Shown here in pieces: positions 6,433-13,796 of a stretch of DNA of 15,112 nt. The DNA comes from CALAED01 sp937891035 (lineage in GTDB: Bacteria > Actinomycetota > Actinomycetes > Streptosporangiales > Streptosporangiaceae), in contig DASQSZ010000263.1 of assembly GCA_035642125.1 (NCBI GenBank), forward strand, positions 1-15,112, in the 5' to 3' direction. The notes below the pieces were generated by a model, which worked only from the letters and a program-made list of their open reading frames with translations, ran no database searches and was not told where the DNA came from. Position 1 is the first letter of the stretch, and every line of letters begins with the position of its first letter. The translations under genes and the position numbers were made by a program.

Positions 6433-7671
6433 ATGGGATCACGTCGGGGGATCATGGCCATCGTCTTCGCATGCATGGTCATGGCCTGCGGGGTTGGACT
6501 GCCCACCGCGACGGCCGAGACGCCACGGGTGTCGACCCAATTCACGGCGCTCGAGCGGCTCGCTTGGGCGTCGGTCTCGAAGAGCCGCCCGGATACGCCG
6601 TCATGGAACAGCGCGAACGACGCACCGGTGGGTCGGCACCTCAGGGCGCACACGGTCTACCGCTCGTTCTTCCGTATCGATCTGCGGCCGATCAGCGGCG
6701 CGAGCGTGCTCTGGGCGTCACTGGAGCAGCCGGTCACGGCCGCCGCGTCGTGCGAGCAGGAATCGATCGAGGTCTGGGTGACCGGGGACATCAGCGGTGC
6801 CACCACGTGGAATCAGCAGCCCGCGTGGGAGACCAAGGTGGGTACGGCGGTCGGCTCATGCCCCGGACACTGGCTTGAGATCGATCTGAAACAGGTGGTG
6901 GCCGACGCGCTCGCGGCGGGCAAGACCGAGCTGACCTTCGGGCTGCGCACCACCAACGAATCCGACCATAGGGGCTTCAAGCAGGTCAGCAACGCGCCCG
7001 TCATCTCCGTACAGCACAACACCGCGCCCGATCAGCCGACGGAACTGGCCATGCTGTCGCACCTGCGGCCATGCGGCGCCGACCGGCTGTGGATCTCGAA
7101 TGCCGGTCCCGAGCTCTGGGCACGAATCACCGACCCGGACATCAACGAGACCGGCGGCGGCGACTTCGTTTCAGGTCGCTTCGAGTGGTGGCATGCCGGT
7201 GGCGAGAAGATCGGCGAGTCCGAGTCGTGGTCGGGGTCCTCCGGCTCGTGGTTCAGGGTCGTCATCCCGGACAACTCACTCGTCGACGGCGGCACCTACG
7301 CCTGGCGGGTGCGGGGGTTCGACGGCGTGGCCGCCGGCCCGTGGTCGCCGTGGTGCGAGTTCACCGTCGACACCGTACGGCCGGACCGGCCCCCGACGGT
7401 TTCCTCGACGGACTATCCGCCGACCGGAGAGCACGGCGGCGTCGGGGTCCCCGGCACGTTCACCTTCACCGCCAACGGAGTGGACGACGTGGTGGCGTTC
7501 TCATACGGCCGGCAGGACAGCCCGGCCACGGTGGAGGCAGACGGGCCCGGCGGCGCCGCGACGGTCACCTACACGCCGACCAGCCCCGGGTGGAACGTTC
7601 TTTGGGTCCGCAGCATCGACCGAGCGGGCAACCGGAGCGATTTCTTCCCCTACGAATTCAACGTGAGCTGA
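6433..7671 (+). CDS. secreted DNRLRE-type domain protein with Fn3/Ig-like repeats
   Basis: 412 residues. The ATG at 6433 is preceded by AGGGGG four bases upstream and begins a clear Sec signal peptide: RR near the N-terminus, a hydrophobic stretch (~8-22) and a likely cleavage after ATA (~28). After that, residues ~45-190 (YRSFFRIDL, IEVWVTGDISGATTWNQQPAW, VADALAAGKTELTFGLRTTNE) match the DNRLRE domain common in actinobacterial surface proteins. Residues ~200-320 are Fn3-like (TYAWRVRGFDG..AGPWSPWCEFTVDT) and ~320-412 are Ig-like (WVRSIDRAGNRS). Such modules usually precede large LamG or polysaccharide-binding regions; here none follow, so it is a stand-alone exported protein, perhaps a wall- or carbohydrate-binding protein. 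Four Cys in the mature part could form disulfides. Function unknown. Confidence 0.75.
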   Translation: MGSRRGIMAIVFACMVMACGVGLPTATAETPRVSTQFTALERLAWASVSKSRPDTPSWNSANDAPVGRHLRAHTVYRSFFRIDLRPISGASVLWASLEQPVTAAASCEQESIEVWVTGDISGATTWNQQPAWETKVGTAVGSCPGHWLEIDLKQVVADALAAGKTELTFGLRTTNESDHRGFKQVSNAPVISVQHNTAPDQPTELAMLSHLRPCGADRLWISNAGPELWARITDPDINETGGGDFVSGRFEWWHAGGEKIGESESWSGSSGSWFRVVIPDNSLVDGGTYAWRVRGFDGVAAGPWSPWCEFTVDTVRPDRPPTVSSTDYPPTGEHGGVGVPGTFTFTANGVDDVVAFSYGRQDSPATVEADGPGGAATVTYTPTSPGWNVLWVRSIDRAGNRSDFFPYEFNVS

Positions 7672-7719
7672 ACCGGCCAAAGCACCAACTGAATGCCGCA
7701 CGCCAAGCGAGCCGCAGAC

Positions 7720-7756
7720 GGTGCCGGGTGCATTGGATAAAGGAACACCCGGCACC
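7720..7756. terminator. bidirectional terminator hairpin between convergent genes
   Basis: GGTGCCGGGTG / CACCCGGCACC is a perfect 11-bp inverted repeat with a 15-nt loop, placed between the stop of the secreted-protein gene (7671) and the stop of the convergent flavoprotein (7809). No T-run on either side; the role is inferred from the strong stem and the position. Confidence 0.65.
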
Positions 7757-7808
7757 CGGCGCGCCTGCATCTCTGAATTGCCACTGATCATGTCCTTGAT
7801 CGCACCGT

Positions 7809-9566
7809 TCAGGATGCCGATCGGCCGGGTCCGTCCCGGGTCGCCTCGCCTCCTCCGAGAGGCCCCTGCGACAGCGGCTCCTTCGAACGGCCATGCGACT
7901 GTAGTCGTTCGGCTCCAAGGAGGCTGTGGAGATGGTGGATCGCGATCGAGCCCTCACCGACCGCCGACGCCACGCGTTTCACGGAACCGTGCCGTACGTC
8001 ACCGGCAGCGAGGACCCCCGGCATGCCGGTCTCGAGCAGAAGCGGAACGCGATGGTGCCGCCGAGCGTCGTCGTCGTGAAGATCCGTCCCCGTGAGGACG
8101 AATCCCTGGTCGTCCCTGACGATCTCAGGTGGCAGCCACTCGGTACGCGGGCGCGCACCGATCATGAGGAAGAGGCCGTCGGCGCTCACGGTCTCCTCGC
8201 TTCCGTCCGCGCGATCGCGGAGTACGAGGTGCTCCAGCCAACCGTCGCCCCCACCGCCGACGATCTCGGTCGCGAGGCGGACCCGCAGTCGAGGCGTCGC
8301 CGCCACCTGACGGACCAGGTACTGCGACATCCCCGCTTCGAGCGATGAAGCTCGTACGACCAAAGTGACGCGCCGAGCGGACCGAGCGAGGTACAAGGCG
8401 GCCTGTCCAGCGGAATTCGAGCCCCCGAGGACGTACACATCGCGGGCCGCCATGGCGGGCGCCTCGGAAACGAGACCGCCGTAGAAGACGCCGGCGCCGT
8501 TCAGGGCCTGGAGCGCAGGGACGCCCAGGCGACGATAGGTGGCGCCCATCGCCAGGAGCACCGCGCGAGCACGCACGCGGCCGCTGTCGGACAGCGCGAC
8601 GTAGAGCCCGTCGTGGTCGTGCCCAAGGCCAATCGCCCGCTGCATGAAGGCGAACTTCGCACCGAACACCCATGCCTGGTCGTACGCCTGCTGGGCCAAC
8701 CGGCGACCGGTGACTCCTTGGGCGAAACCGAGATAGTTCCGGATCAGCGAACTGGAGGTCGCCTGGCCGCCGAGCCCGCCTTCATCAACGACCAGAGTGC
8801 TGAATCCTTCCGAGGCGCCATAGACGGCCGCCGACAGACCGGCCGGTCCGGCCCCGACGATCACGAGGTCGAAATTCATCCGTTCTGGGCTGACCGGCGA
8901 GCCCGCCGCCCTCGCCAAGTCGGCGTTGCTGGGATTCGTCAACTTCGTGCCGTCGGGAAAGACGACCAAGGGGAACTCGGCCCGGCCGCCCGCCTCGGCG
9001 ATAAGGGCGCGTCCAGCGCTCGAGTCGGCCAGACTGAACGAATGCGGCATCGCGCACCGTCCCAGGAGTTCGCGCAGCTCATAGGCCCTGCCGGTCCAGG
9101 ATTCGCTGACCACGTGGACCGTGTTCGGCGCAGCGCGTTGTGTTTCCGCCCACTCCAGCAGCAGGCTGGAGATTTCCTGATGAAAACGCTCGTCCGGTGA
9201 TGACGATGGTCGGAGCACATGATGGTCGATGCGACCACGCGCGACCGCGTCGAAGATCACCTCGCCCGTATCCGGGCTGCCCAGGTCGCCCCACGCGATG
9301 AGCAGCGCCCGCTTGGCCTGTGGGTGGTGATGGCGCGTCTCATCCAATAGCTCGCTTCCGGCCAGCCCACCCAGCCACGTGCCCGCGAGGACCAATGCGA
9401 CCTCTTCACCGGCGGCCGCGAGGTCGTCAAGATGGGCTCGCGCCTCGTCCGGCGATCGCATGCACACGACGTGATAGTGCCGCGCGTAGCGATCGCGCAG
9501 CTCACGCTCGACGTCCCTCAGCGCCCCCGCATCCCCGTCGACGGCCACAATGACCGGGCCAGACAT
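7809..9566 (-). CDS. fused degenerate receiver / glutaredoxin-like / thioredoxin-reductase-like FAD oxidoreductase
   Basis: 585 residues from ATG 9566-9564 (MSGPVIVAVDGD). The frame extends 52 residues further upstream, but that extension is Arg-rich and unlike the family; the ribosome site is weak (AGGCTGGA). Domain 1 (~1-140) aligns with the actinobacterial receiver found in fused response regulator/thioredoxin reductase proteins, but where the phospho-acceptor Asp is expected (LADQRMP-type) it reads LAGTWLG (~60-66), and the usual Lys of KPW is Arg (RPS, ~119-121). Domain 2 (~150-222) is glutaredoxin-like (VHVVSESWTGRAYELRELL, FPLVVFPDGTKL) without a CxxC. Domain 3 (~232-560) is a two-dinucleotide-binding reductase: GAGPAG (238-243), GGLGGQA (~263-269), GGSNSAG (381-387), GVLAAGDVR (517-525). 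The CxxC of thioredoxin reductase is replaced by GAGVFYGG (~357-364). It is therefore probably not a thioredoxin reductase; substrate unknown. Confidence 0.85.
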   Translation of the reverse strand: MSGPVIVAVDGDAGALRDVERELRDRYARHYHVVCMRSPDEARAHLDDLAAAGEEVALVLAGTWLGGLAGSELLDETRHHHPQAKRALLIAWGDLGSPDTGEVIFDAVARGRIDHHVLRPSSSPDERFHQEISSLLLEWAETQRAAPNTVHVVSESWTGRAYELRELLGRCAMPHSFSLADSSAGRALIAEAGGRAEFPLVVFPDGTKLTNPSNADLARAAGSPVSPERMNFDLVIVGAGPAGLSAAVYGASEGFSTLVVDEGGLGGQATSSSLIRNYLGFAQGVTGRRLAQQAYDQAWVFGAKFAFMQRAIGLGHDHDGLYVALSDSGRVRARAVLLAMGATYRRLGVPALQALNGAGVFYGGLVSEAPAMAARDVYVLGGSNSAGQAALYLARSARRVTLVVRASSLEAGMSQYLVRQVAATPRLRVRLATEIVGGGGDGWLEHLVLRDRADGSEETVSADGLFLMIGARPRTEWLPPEIVRDDQGFVLTGTDLHDDDARRHHRVPLLLETGMPGVLAAGDVRHGSVKRVASAVGEGSIAIHHLHSLLGAERLQSHGRSKEPLSQGPLGGGEATRDGPGRSAS

Positions 9567-9581
9567 GCATTCCAGCCTAAT

Positions 9582-9599
9582 ATCCAAAGGGAGTTGGAT
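9582..9599. promoter_or_regulatory. possible operator: 6-6-6 perfect palindrome upstream of the flavoprotein
   Basis: ATCCAA-AGGGAG-TTGGAT, a perfect 6-bp inverted repeat with a 6-bp spacer, 16-33 nt upstream of the flavoprotein ATG. It overlaps the only A/T-richer, -10-like stretch (GATATT on the minus strand). This position suits a repressor site. No regulator gene is nearby, so the protein that binds it is unknown. Confidence 0.4.
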
Positions 9600-9930
9600 T
9601 TTCAGATGGACAGGGCGTAGTCGGCCGAGTCGGCGCCCGGACGGCGACATGCGCCCCCGCACAGCGTTCCCCGAGCCGGCGCAGCGGATTCTTGGGCTGA
9701 CTCTTGCCGCAATTTTGCGCAATCAAGGCGGCGGCGGCGTTGGCACCCAGCGGCAGAGCCGCAGCCTGTTGATCTTGGGTGCGGCGCGCGCTCAGGGGCC
9801 ATCACTAACGCGAGCATTGTCCGCCCAGCCGCAGCTGCAGTGATCTCGCCGAGCCGGACATGATCTGTGAAACAGCCGATTGTGGATCCCGATGGCCTAG
9901 TGTCGTGCTGACCGCCCATGTGAGGTGACG
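9600..9930. other. divergent intergenic region between flavoprotein and methyltransferase
   Basis: Contains overlapping palindromes TTGCCGCAA (9704-9712) and TTGCGCAA (9715-9722) in a TTGC-rich patch. It ends with the GAGG ribosome site (9922-9925) of the plus-strand methyltransferase. No gene or RNA recognised. Confidence 0.35.
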
Positions 9931-10737
9931 ATGAGCGGATCTGATGCCGGCGCCAGCGCCCGGAGGTCGGCGGAGTTGCGCACCGATGCCCCGGCCATCG
10001 CCCGCGTCTATGACTACTATTTGGGCGGCAAGGACAACTTCGCCGTCGATCGCGAGGCCGCCGAGGGACTGCTCGCCCACGTGCCAGAGCTGCGCGACTA
10101 TGCGGTAGGCAACCGCGCCTTTTTGGTGCGCGCGGTCCGTTTCCTTGCCCTGCAGGGCATCCGGCAGTTCATCGACATCGGGACGGGCATCCCCACTAGC
10201 CCGAATGTTCATGAGGTCGCCCAGGAGATCGACTCGGCCGCTCGCGTCGTGTATGTCGACAACGACCCGATGGTGTCCATGCACGCCGAGGCCCTGATGG
10301 CCACCAACGCGGTGACCTCCCTTATCTGGGCCGACCTCCGTGACGTCGACGAGGTTCTTTGCGAGGCAGAACGCCTGCTGGACTTCGGCGAGCCGGTCGC
10401 GGTCATGTTCGTGGCGACCCTGCACCACATCGAGAACGAAGACGACCCGGCCGGCATCGTCGCCCGGTATCTGAAGGCCGCGGTGCCCGGCAGTTATCTG
10501 GTCATCTCGCACTTCACCGGCGACTTCAACGCGGAGAAGGCCGACCGCGTTTCCGCGGGAGCCAAGGCGAACGATGACGTTGTCATGCCCCGCAGCCACG
10601 ACGAGATCCTGCGCCTGTTCAACGGTCGGGAGTTGATCGAGCCGGGCCTGGTCCAGGTCCCCTGGTGGCGTCCCGACGGTCTGGTCAGCCCGAGGGCTGG
10701 CCGCGTGTGGGCCTACGGCGGCGTCGCCAAGATCTGA
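9931..10737 (+). CDS. PF04672-type (DUF574) SAM-dependent methyltransferase
   Basis: 268 residues from ATG 9931, with GAGG five bases upstream. The GTG at 9925 in the same frame overlaps that ribosome site, so I prefer the ATG. The N-terminal signature ARVYDYYLGGKDNFAVDREAA (~24-44) is diagnostic for this actinobacterial family, which is greatly expanded in Streptomyces-like genomes. SAM-binding motif I is FIDIGTGIPT (80-89), with an acidic loop YVDNDP (108-113), ADLRD (134-138) and LHHI (~164-167). Predicted cytosolic, no signal peptide. Substrates of most family members are unknown, and nothing in the context narrows it. Appears monocistronic. Confidence 0.85.
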   Translation: MSGSDAGASARRSAELRTDAPAIARVYDYYLGGKDNFAVDREAAEGLLAHVPELRDYAVGNRAFLVRAVRFLALQGIRQFIDIGTGIPTSPNVHEVAQEIDSAARVVYVDNDPMVSMHAEALMATNAVTSLIWADLRDVDEVLCEAERLLDFGEPVAVMFVATLHHIENEDDPAGIVARYLKAAVPGSYLVISHFTGDFNAEKADRVSAGAKANDDVVMPRSHDEILRLFNGRELIEPGLVQVPWWRPDGLVSPRAGRVWAYGGVAKI

Positions 10738-11060
10738 CGGATCATGAGGGCTGAGGCGGTTGTGCCGTCAATCTGTCATGGTGCACGTGTTACGGCCACG
10801 CGCTCGCGCTGTGGGTGTTGGTGTCTTATACCGTCATAAACGTATGGTTCCGGCTGTTGCTCAGGGGAGTCCGTTGGGCTTGATTGTTCTGTTGGGGGAA
10901 GCAACCTGCGCTTGAGGCCAACCGGCCGGCACGTTGGTCGACCGCACTCGACGGGTGGATGGCGGTGGGCGACCGGCGGGGCGTGGGCGGTCTGGGTCTG
11001 ACCGAAGCTGAGTGCCCGGGGGCGTGGCAACGTGCGGGGGTTCGGATCCAAAGGGGACCG
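10738..11060. other. intergenic region upstream of the photolyase gene
   Basis: The photolyase frame is open from 10884, but residues before 11064 are Arg/Gly/Trp-rich and unlike any photolyase N-terminus, so I treat this as non-coding leader. A lower-GC segment at 10824-10848 (TCTTATACCGTCATAAACG) is the most promoter-like part, giving a long 5' leader if used. I cannot define boxes or a regulator site firmly. Confidence 0.4.
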
Positions 11061-11063
11061 ATG

Positions 11064-12356
11064 ATGAATACGTCGATCATATTGTTCACTCGTGATCTGC
11101 GGGTTAGTGACAATCCCGCATTGGCGGCGGCATGCCGGTCCGAGCGGGTCGTTCCGCTGTTCGTCTTCGACGATGTGATCTTGGCTGGGTCGTTCGGTGT
11201 GCCAAATCGGGTCTGGTTTTTGGTGGACTGTCTCGCCGATCTCCGCGTGTCGCTGCGGAGACTGGGCGGTGATCTGGTGGTACGCCGCGGTGATCCCGCC
11301 GCCGAGGTTGCCCGGCTGGCCCGGCATACGGGCGCCGGTTCGCTGTTTTTGGCCGATGAGCGGTCTGGATACGGGACACGGCGCCTGAATCGGCTCTTCG
11401 GCCTGGGTCTGGAGGTGTTCCCGCTGCCCGGCGTCACTGTGGTACCGCCGGGTGAGCTGACTCCAGCCGATGGCGATCATTACCGGGTCTTCACTCCATA
11501 TTGGCGCGTCTGGAAGGCGACCCGTCCCCGTCTGGCCGCGGATGTGCCGGTGGCGGTCCGGCTGCCGTCCGGTGTGGACCCCGGCCCGCTGCCGCGCCCG
11601 GCGGATCTGGTGCCAGGCTCGCCCTCCCCCGACCGCGACCGCGGCGGCGAGCAGGCGGGACGCGACCGCATGACGGCCTGGCTGCGTTCGTCCGCCGACG
11701 ACTATGAGCAGATCCACGACGATCTCGCAGCCGATCGAACGTCCAGGCTCAGCGCCTATCTGAAGTTCGGGTGCCTGTCTCCGCTGGAGGTGGCGAAGGC
11801 GGGGCCGGAGGCGTTTCGTCGCCAGCTCGCGTGGCGCGACTTCCACCACCAGGTCGCCGCCGCCTTCCCTGCCCTGGCCACACAGGACTATCGCCCGCGC
11901 GGGCAGCGGTGGAATCGGGACACCAACGCCCTCGACGCCTGGCGCCACGGCATGACCGGCGTCCCGATCGTCGACGCCGGGATGCGGCAGCTTCACCGCG
12001 AGGGGTTCATGCACAACCGCACCCGCTTGATCACCGCATCGTTCCTGACCCGGATCCTCGGCATCCACTGGCGCGATGGCCTGCGCCATTTCAACGAATG
12101 GCTGACCGACGGCGACGTCGCCGACAACGCCGGCAACTGGCAATGGGTTGCCGGCACCGGCAACAACACCCGGCCCGGCCAGGTACTAAACCCGCTGCGG
12201 CAGGCGTCCCGCTTCGACCCCCAAGGGGACTATGTACGCCGATACGTCACGGAACTCGCCGACATAGACGGACCGCACGTGCACCGCCCCTGGACCTTGC
12301 CCGCCACCCGCAGGCGTGCCCTCGACTACCCGCCACCGATCATCGATATCGAATAA
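11064..12356 (+). CDS. phr: deoxyribodipyrimidine photolyase (cryptochrome/photolyase family)
   Basis: 430 residues from ATG 11064, six bases after AAGGGGA; ATG 11061 would add one Met. It repairs UV-induced pyrimidine dimers using light. The antenna (Rossmann) domain opens with IILFTRDLRVSDNPAL (5-20) and VPLFVFDD (30-37). The catalytic FAD domain has TSRLSAYLKFGCLSP (226-240), WRDFHHQ (257-263), TGVPIVDAGMRQL (298-310), FMHNRTRL (315-322) and NWQWVAGTG (358-366). Trp 293, 336 and 359/361 are candidates for the electron-transfer chain. Odd: after WQW the usual DAAPYFRIFNP reads NNTRPGQVLNP (367-377), while QASRFDPQGDYVRRYVTEL is normal. Antenna cofactor cannot be told. Cryptochrome function is possible but less likely. 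Confidence 0.9.
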   Translation: MNTSIILFTRDLRVSDNPALAAACRSERVVPLFVFDDVILAGSFGVPNRVWFLVDCLADLRVSLRRLGGDLVVRRGDPAAEVARLARHTGAGSLFLADERSGYGTRRLNRLFGLGLEVFPLPGVTVVPPGELTPADGDHYRVFTPYWRVWKATRPRLAADVPVAVRLPSGVDPGPLPRPADLVPGSPSPDRDRGGEQAGRDRMTAWLRSSADDYEQIHDDLAADRTSRLSAYLKFGCLSPLEVAKAGPEAFRRQLAWRDFHHQVAAAFPALATQDYRPRGQRWNRDTNALDAWRHGMTGVPIVDAGMRQLHREGFMHNRTRLITASFLTRILGIHWRDGLRHFNEWLTDGDVADNAGNWQWVAGTGNNTRPGQVLNPLRQASRFDPQGDYVRRYVTELADIDGPHVHRPWTLPATRRRALDYPPPIIDIE

Positions 12357-12495
12357 GCCGACACCTCGACCAACGCGTTTGCCTCACCCCGGCTTGCCCA
12401 CCCCGGACCGCCGACAACAGACCGACAGAGTGGACGGCGACGAGGATCACCACGGCCCCACAAAACTTCGCGCCTGTGGGCGGTCTACAACGATC

Positions 12496-12532
12496 AAGGC
12501 CCAGGTTCGGGGCGATGTAGCTGCTGGGCCTT
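12496..12532 (-). terminator. hairpin beside the outer tRNA-Gly repeat, probably the original tRNA terminator
   Basis: AAGGCCCAG / CTGGGCCTT, 9-bp perfect stem with a 19-nt loop, just beyond the 3' end of the duplicated tRNA half. The intact tRNA has a related hairpin at 13797-13837 (same AAGGCCCAG arms). This suggests that this one was the chromosomal tRNA-Gly terminator before insertion; it also lies downstream of the photolyase stop and could serve it from the other side. Confidence 0.5.
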
Positions 12533-12539
12533 TACAGTA

Positions 12540-12581
12540 GAGCGGGTGACGGGAATCGAACCCGCGCTATCAGCTTGGGAA
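12540..12581 (-). repeat. attachment-site repeat: 3' half of tRNA-Gly (outer copy)
   Basis: 42 bp identical to 13845-13886. It covers the anticodon loop, anticodon 3' arm, variable loop, T arm and acceptor 3' strand of tRNA-Gly(CCC) plus one flanking base. The 5' half of the tRNA is absent, since sequence diverges at 12582. A lone tRNA 3' half 1305 bp downstream of the intact gene is the classic product of site-specific integration into a tRNA by a tyrosine recombinase. Confidence 0.85.
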
Positions 12582-13004
12582 TCAAACCGATCCGGGCCTT
12601 CATGTCCTCTAAGCTGGAGCACCTTAGTCCGGGAATGACCGTAAATACCCCCGGATCACCTTGGCTAATTGCCCGCTAATTGCCCATTAGCGAGTCGTTG
12701 ACCTGGGCCTCCCTGTCCGCTTTGCCCGTCATATCTCCGCGCGTGGTATCGAACGCGCGCTTCGGCCCGGTGTGCTCGCCCCCGCGAACGGCGAGACGGT
12801 GTGACAGACAGTTCCCCGCAGGTGAGCGCTCCGGCTCGCGGGACGCCCCGCTTCGGACTCGCCCGACCGACTCGGATGTACGCCGATACCCTTCGGCCCT
12901 GCCTGGCTGAGCCGGCGGAATTACGGAGGACCGACCTTCCGGCAGTGTCTACCCGGTGTTACGACTCGGCGGCGTGGATGGACGCATGTCCGTCCTGTCA
13001 ATAT
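12582..13004. other. element-internal stretch without a convincing gene; repeat structures only
   Basis: Holds an 8-bp inverted repeat GATCCGGG (12589-12596) / CCCGGATC (12650-12657), a 5-bp inverted repeat CTAAG/CTTAG around 12609-12627, and the tandem repeat at 12664-12685. The frames open here have no start and ribosome site I would trust and no recognisable domain. One minus-strand frame ending in a TAG near 12672 looks mildly protein-like but has no start codon and no family resemblance. Confidence 0.4.
12664..12685. repeat. tandem 11-bp direct repeat near the att core
   Basis: GCTAATTGCCC occurs twice head-to-tail (12664-12674 and 12675-12685), about 83-104 bp inside the element from the 42-bp att core, and is A/T-richer than its surroundings. 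Placement and form resemble arm-type integrase or excisionase binding sites of tyrosine-recombinase elements; that role is inference. Confidence 0.55.
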
Positions 13005-13023
13005 CCCCGCGTCAGGCGCGGGG
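13005..13023 (-). terminator. hairpin downstream of the toxin-antitoxin-like pair
   Basis: CCCCGCG / CGCGGGG, perfect 7-bp stem with a 5-nt loop, 44 nt past the restored toxin stop on the minus strand. A second small hairpin (CTGGC/GCCAG, 13039-13051) lies between. No T-run; terminator role inferred from position. Confidence 0.45.
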
Positions 13024-13066
13024 CGGCCTGCCTCATGACTGGCGAAGCCAGCAGCCCCGAGAGAGA

Positions 13067-13311
13067 TCATGGCCACTCTATGCGGATGAGGTACACCTCG
13101 CGCTGTTCCTCCAGCACGAGGTATGTCGCCAGGCCGCGCTCACCAAAGGTGTGGACGAGCATGTTGCCTCTGGGATTGAGGGGTTGAACGGCTGTCCGCT
13201 CCAGGGGGCTGTCTCCAGCAACGTGAACAACTCGGCGAGCGGCACCAAAGCTACGCTGGAGACTGCGGTGATCTGTTCCTCGGCTACCGGATCCAGCGTT
13301 AGCCGATACAC
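13067..13311 (-). pseudogene. RelE/ParE-like toxin gene disrupted by a single-base deletion
   Basis: Starts at GTG 13311-13309, directly after the TAG (13314-13312) of the upstream gene, with GGGGGA just before. The first ~45 residues, MYRLTLDPVAEEQ..LPLAELFTLLETAPWSGQPFNPSIPE (abridged), look like an actinobacterial RelE-type toxin. The frame then becomes Ser/Cys/Trp-rich. In the next frame the expected second half appears: MLVHTFGERGLATYLVLEE then REVYLIRIEWP and TGA 13069-13067. The break lies in the GAGGCAAC around 13160-13166; one more G (GAGGGCAAC) would restore P-E-G-N-M and a full protein of about 81 residues. Either the toxin is inactivated on this element or one base is missing from the assembly. 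The family call is from motif resemblance only. Confidence 0.7.
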
Positions 13312-13644
13312 CTATCCCCCACCCTCGCGCTCCGCGAGTACGTCACGCCATGGCCTCCCATGGGGCGCGGTCTCGCCCGCGAGGAGCTGTCCGGCCCGCG
13401 CGTGCATCCGACGGCGTCCCTCGGCGTCTTTGACCGAGTCACACGCCGAGATCCACCAACGGTGCACGAAGTCGTTCAGCACGCCTAGATCCAGACTTAC
13501 CCTGACCTCGTCCAGCACAGCCTTGAGGCCAGCGTCGAAGGCATCGCGGTCTTGTGGCACAACAAGGGCCGCCCGGATGGCACGCAGAGTCTTCTCTGGT
13601 ACGGGTGCGGTGCTGGGAGAGGGTCCCTCTGGCTGTGCAGTCAT
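13312..13644 (-). CDS. DUF6247-like small protein, putative antitoxin partner
   Basis: 110 residues from ATG 13644-13642, chosen for the strong GGGAGGGAGG at 13660-13651, six bases upstream; the frame runs on upstream through the tRNA but that part is not protein-like. The core TLRAIRAALVVPQDRDAFDA (~19-38), LDEVRVSLDLGVLNDFVHRWW (abridged, ~44-64) and the helical C-terminus LLAGE (~87-91) fit the DUF6247 family of short, all-helical proteins seen in Streptosporangiales, as I remember it. These often sit next to RelE-like toxin genes, and here the stop TAG abuts the toxin GTG with no gap. An antitoxin role is inferred from this arrangement; no DNA-binding motif is obvious. Confidence 0.7.
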   Translation of the reverse strand: MTAQPEGPSPSTAPVPEKTLRAIRAALVVPQDRDAFDAGLKAVLDEVRVSLDLGVLNDFVHRWWISACDSVKDAEGRRRMHARAGQLLAGETAPHGRPWRDVLAEREGGG

Positions 13645-13796
13645 CGCGAGCCTCCCTCCCCTGCTGCTGAGCTTACCGAACTGGCCACGTGAGGAAGACG
13701 ACGGCCGTGTTGACACGCGGGCGATGACGGCGGCGCGGCCGGGAAGCTCGTGCCCGTGGCCTAATTGCACGGCGGCCCTGAAAGGGCTAAACGACC

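Noticed and set aside
6167..6442. 91-residue minus-strand open frame between the cupin and the secreted protein
   Set aside because: No ribosome site or family resemblance; it overlaps the start and signal peptide of the plus-strand gene.
9698..9716. RAE-like core (TCTTGCCGCAA) upstream of the flavoprotein
   Set aside because: Only the central core matches; the right arm (GCAATTTTG) does not. The downstream gene is not a known rifamycin-inactivating enzyme, so I regard it as chance.
10776..12143. 455-residue minus-strand open frame opposite the photolyase
   Set aside because: The plus strand encodes an unmistakable photolyase; the antisense product is low-complexity, rich in Pro/Arg/Gln/His, without motifs.
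12440..12480. CCCACA/TGTGGG hairpin after the photolyase
   Set aside because: Only a 6-bp stem with a 12-nt loop and no T-run; too weak to call a terminator beside the stronger hairpin at 12496-12532.
12582..13004. Integrase remnant inside the element
   Set aside because: I looked for tyrosine-recombinase motifs (HxLRHT, GH..I..T...Y) in frames near both ends and saw none; a minus-strand frame ending near 12672 has no such motifs.
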